A program made the position numbers and the translations under genes. Below the pieces are notes generated by a model. It was not told the origin of the DNA, made no database searches, and saw only the letters and a list, made by a program, of their open reading frames with translations. Below are positions 33,659 through 34,563 of a DNA stretch of 34,563 bases, in pieces (the first letter of the stretch is position 1; every line of letters starts with the position of its first letter). Source of the DNA: Byssovorax sp. (GTDB taxonomy: Bacteria > Myxococcota_A > Polyangia > Polyangiales > Polyangiaceae); the NCBI GenBank assembly GCA_025362495.1, contig JANYGI010000037.1, positions 1 through 34,563 on the forward strand, written 5' to 3'.

Positions 33659-34315
33659 TCACGCGCCGCGCTCCTCGGGAGCATGGAAGACGGGCACGAG
33701 CACCGCGGCGCGCCCCCGCCGCGGAGGCGTTAGCTCATCCGGTCCGAGGCGCGAGCGCCCGGCTTCGTCGGCGATGTCTTCGGAGCCAATCAAATCGGGA
33801 TCCGCGAGCGGCGCGAGGAGCGCCTGGGGCCTCATCGGCGCCGATCGCGGCGGGTAGATCGGCGGACCGGGATCGAGGATTCGCGTCGCTTCGCCATCGT
33901 CGTTGCCGGGCTTCGAGGCGGACGAGGCGGACGAGGCGGGCGCCGGCATCGCCATCGTGTCGCGCTGCTCGTCGGCCGCCTCGGCCTCCGCGCGCTTGTC
34001 AGCTCGACGCGCGCCGATCGCCGTGGCCGACTGCTCGACGCGCGCCGTGGCGAGCTCGTCGCGGAGCGCGCGCAGCTCGGTCACGCTCCGCGACTGCGCG
34101 GCGGCTGCCAAGCGTGCCTGTGTTTGCACCTCGAAGGTCAAGCGCGTCTGCCCCAGCTCCGCGGCGGCCAAGCGCGACATCACCTCGGCCGGCGTCGCCT
34201 TGCGTTCGAGGCGACGCACTCGCTCACGGAGCCGCGCGACGTGAACGGCCAACACCGCTAGCGCGACGACCACAACGACCACAACGACCACGACAAACCC
34301 CGCTTCGCTCGGCAT
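33659..34315 (-). CDS. Membrane-anchored coiled-coil protein with poly-valine helix
   Basis: Unrecognised protein of 218 residues. Residues about 7-27 form one membrane helix that includes ten consecutive valines. A coiled coil (about 27-110) follows, rich in Arg, Glu, Leu and Ala (RERVRRLERKATPAEVMSRL and TELRALRDELATARVE). The rest is acidic, Pro/Ser/Ala-rich and probably disordered, with ATRILDPGPPIYPP in the middle. There is no enzymatic motif. It lies 148 bases after the end of a histidine kinase gene on the same strand, with a hairpin between. A scaffold or membrane-tethering role is plausible but not shown. Confidence 0.65.
   Translation of the reverse strand: MPSEAGFVVVVVVVVVVALAVLAVHVARLRERVRRLERKATPAEVMSRLAAAELGQTRLTFEVQTQARLAAAAQSRSVTELRALRDELATARVEQSATAIGARRADKRAEAEAADEQRDTMAMPAPASSASSASKPGNDDGEATRILDPGPPIYPPRSAPMRPQALLAPLADPDLIGSEDIADEAGRSRLGPDELTPPRRGRAAVLVPVFHAPEERGA
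34265..34291. repeat. Three 9-bp tandem repeats in the poly-valine codons
   Basis: Units RACGACCAC at 34265-34273, 34274-34282 and 34283-34291. On the minus strand they encode Val-Val-Val. A nine-base slip keeps the frame and changes only the length of the membrane helix. Confidence 0.75.
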
Positions 34316-34436
34316 GATCCACCTCGGGGCGGGCGAGTAAGGCGCCGGCCCTGCCGAGGGATCTGGATCTCAGGGTCCGCTTCTATTCAGGTCCGGTGAT
34401 CTTTTCCCGCTTTAGCCCGGAGGCATGACCTTGACG

Positions 34437-34454
34437 CGAGCCTCTCCAGGCTCG
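34437..34454 (-). terminator. Perfect hairpin after the histidine kinase gene
   Basis: CGAGCCT (34437-34443), loop CTCC, AGGCTCG (34448-34454): a perfect 7-bp stem with a 4-base loop, starting ten bases after the stop codon at 34466-34464 on the minus strand. No U-run. Position fits a terminator. Confidence 0.5.
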
Positions 34455-34463
34455 GCGCGGCGG

Positions 34464-34563
34464 CTACGCTTCTGACTCCCTCGGGAGCAGCACAGAGAAC
34501 GTCGTTCCTGCTTCCACGGTCGACACGACGCTCACCGTTCCCTCGTGGGCCTTCACGATGGCG
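34464..34563 (-). CDS. Histidine kinase, C-terminal end only (cut by window edge)
   Basis: Only the last 33 codons are in the window. They read IVKAHEGTVSVVSTVEAGTT followed by FSVLLPR and a short tail. This is the typical end of the ATP-binding (HATPase_c) domain of sensor histidine kinases, where a Gly-rich turn and a final strand close the nucleotide pocket. The Gly of the common AHGG is Glu here. The rest of the protein, including the sensor and the phosphorylated His, lies outside. Confidence 0.8.
   Translation of the reverse strand, partial: AIVKAHEGTVSVVSTVEAGTTFSVLLPRESEA

Overview
The window is about 34.6 kb of very GC-rich bacterial chromosome. It most likely comes from a Polyangia-type member of the Myxococcota (Sorangium/Polyangium relatives). 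The support is indirect but consistent: strong G/C third positions, two large one-pass membrane Ser/Thr protein kinases, many lipoproteins with long Ala/Pro/Ser tracts, a HAF-repeat surface protein with a MYXO-CTERM-like tail, and several secreted proteins of a kind I associate with myxobacteria. I see no rRNA, tRNA, CRISPR array, integrase or insertion sequence. No stretch above 300 bases is clearly empty of genes, apart from 6645-7078 if the doubtful small gene there is not real.

Layout, left to right. 1-6644 (all minus strand): 3' part of a zinc-dependent M28 lipoprotein peptidase, a small secreted/membrane protein, a CoA-pyrophosphatase-like Nudix enzyme, an unusual intergenic inverted repeat, and a three-gene nucleoside-type ABC importer (ATPase, permease, permease) with overlapping start and stop codons but no binding protein. 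6732-9590 (minus): a small doubtful gene, then a two-gene module of a TPR/PEGA-like membrane protein and its upstream Ser/Thr kinase. 9672-18321 (plus): a beta-propeller/di-haem cytochrome lipoprotein, a four-helix membrane protein, a proline-rich small lipoprotein followed by a JmjC/cupin-8 oxygenase, two envelope proteins of unknown function, a lipoprotein GH18 chitinase with two chitin-binding-type modules, and a Rieske oxygenase. 18466-22309 (minus): purine synthesis genes purL (with two PurS-like domains fused to its N terminus) and purQ. 22479-25798: a DUF4336-type protein (plus), a HAF-repeat MYXO-CTERM-like protein (minus) and a dienelactone-hydrolase-like enzyme (plus). 25812-31834 (minus): a phenylacetate-CoA-ligase-like enzyme, a pair of M16 peptidase subunits (one catalytic, one R/Y type) and a second Ser/Thr kinase. 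A second TPR/PEGA-like protein (plus) diverges from that kinase. 33064-34563 (minus): a tandem ribbon-helix-helix-like protein, a membrane coiled-coil protein with a poly-valine helix, and the 3' end of a histidine kinase.

The most interesting observations are these. (i) The kinase plus TPR/PEGA-like pair occurs twice, at 7.1-9.6 kb and 30.3-33.0 kb, in different orientations. The kinase tails and the partner C termini are alike, which suggests a repeated signalling module. (ii) Four otherwise different envelope proteins end in a similar Gly/Pro-rich, Phe-terminated segment. (iii) The chitinase is preceded by a good -24/-12 (sigma-54) promoter match with a tandem 11-bp repeat at enhancer-like distance. 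(iv) A JmjC-type oxygenase lies 12 bases behind a Pro/Asn/Gln-rich small lipoprotein that could be its substrate. (v) An imperfect inverted repeat at 2976-3077 contrasts in sequence with everything around it. All functional statements are from reading motifs by eye; no database search was possible.
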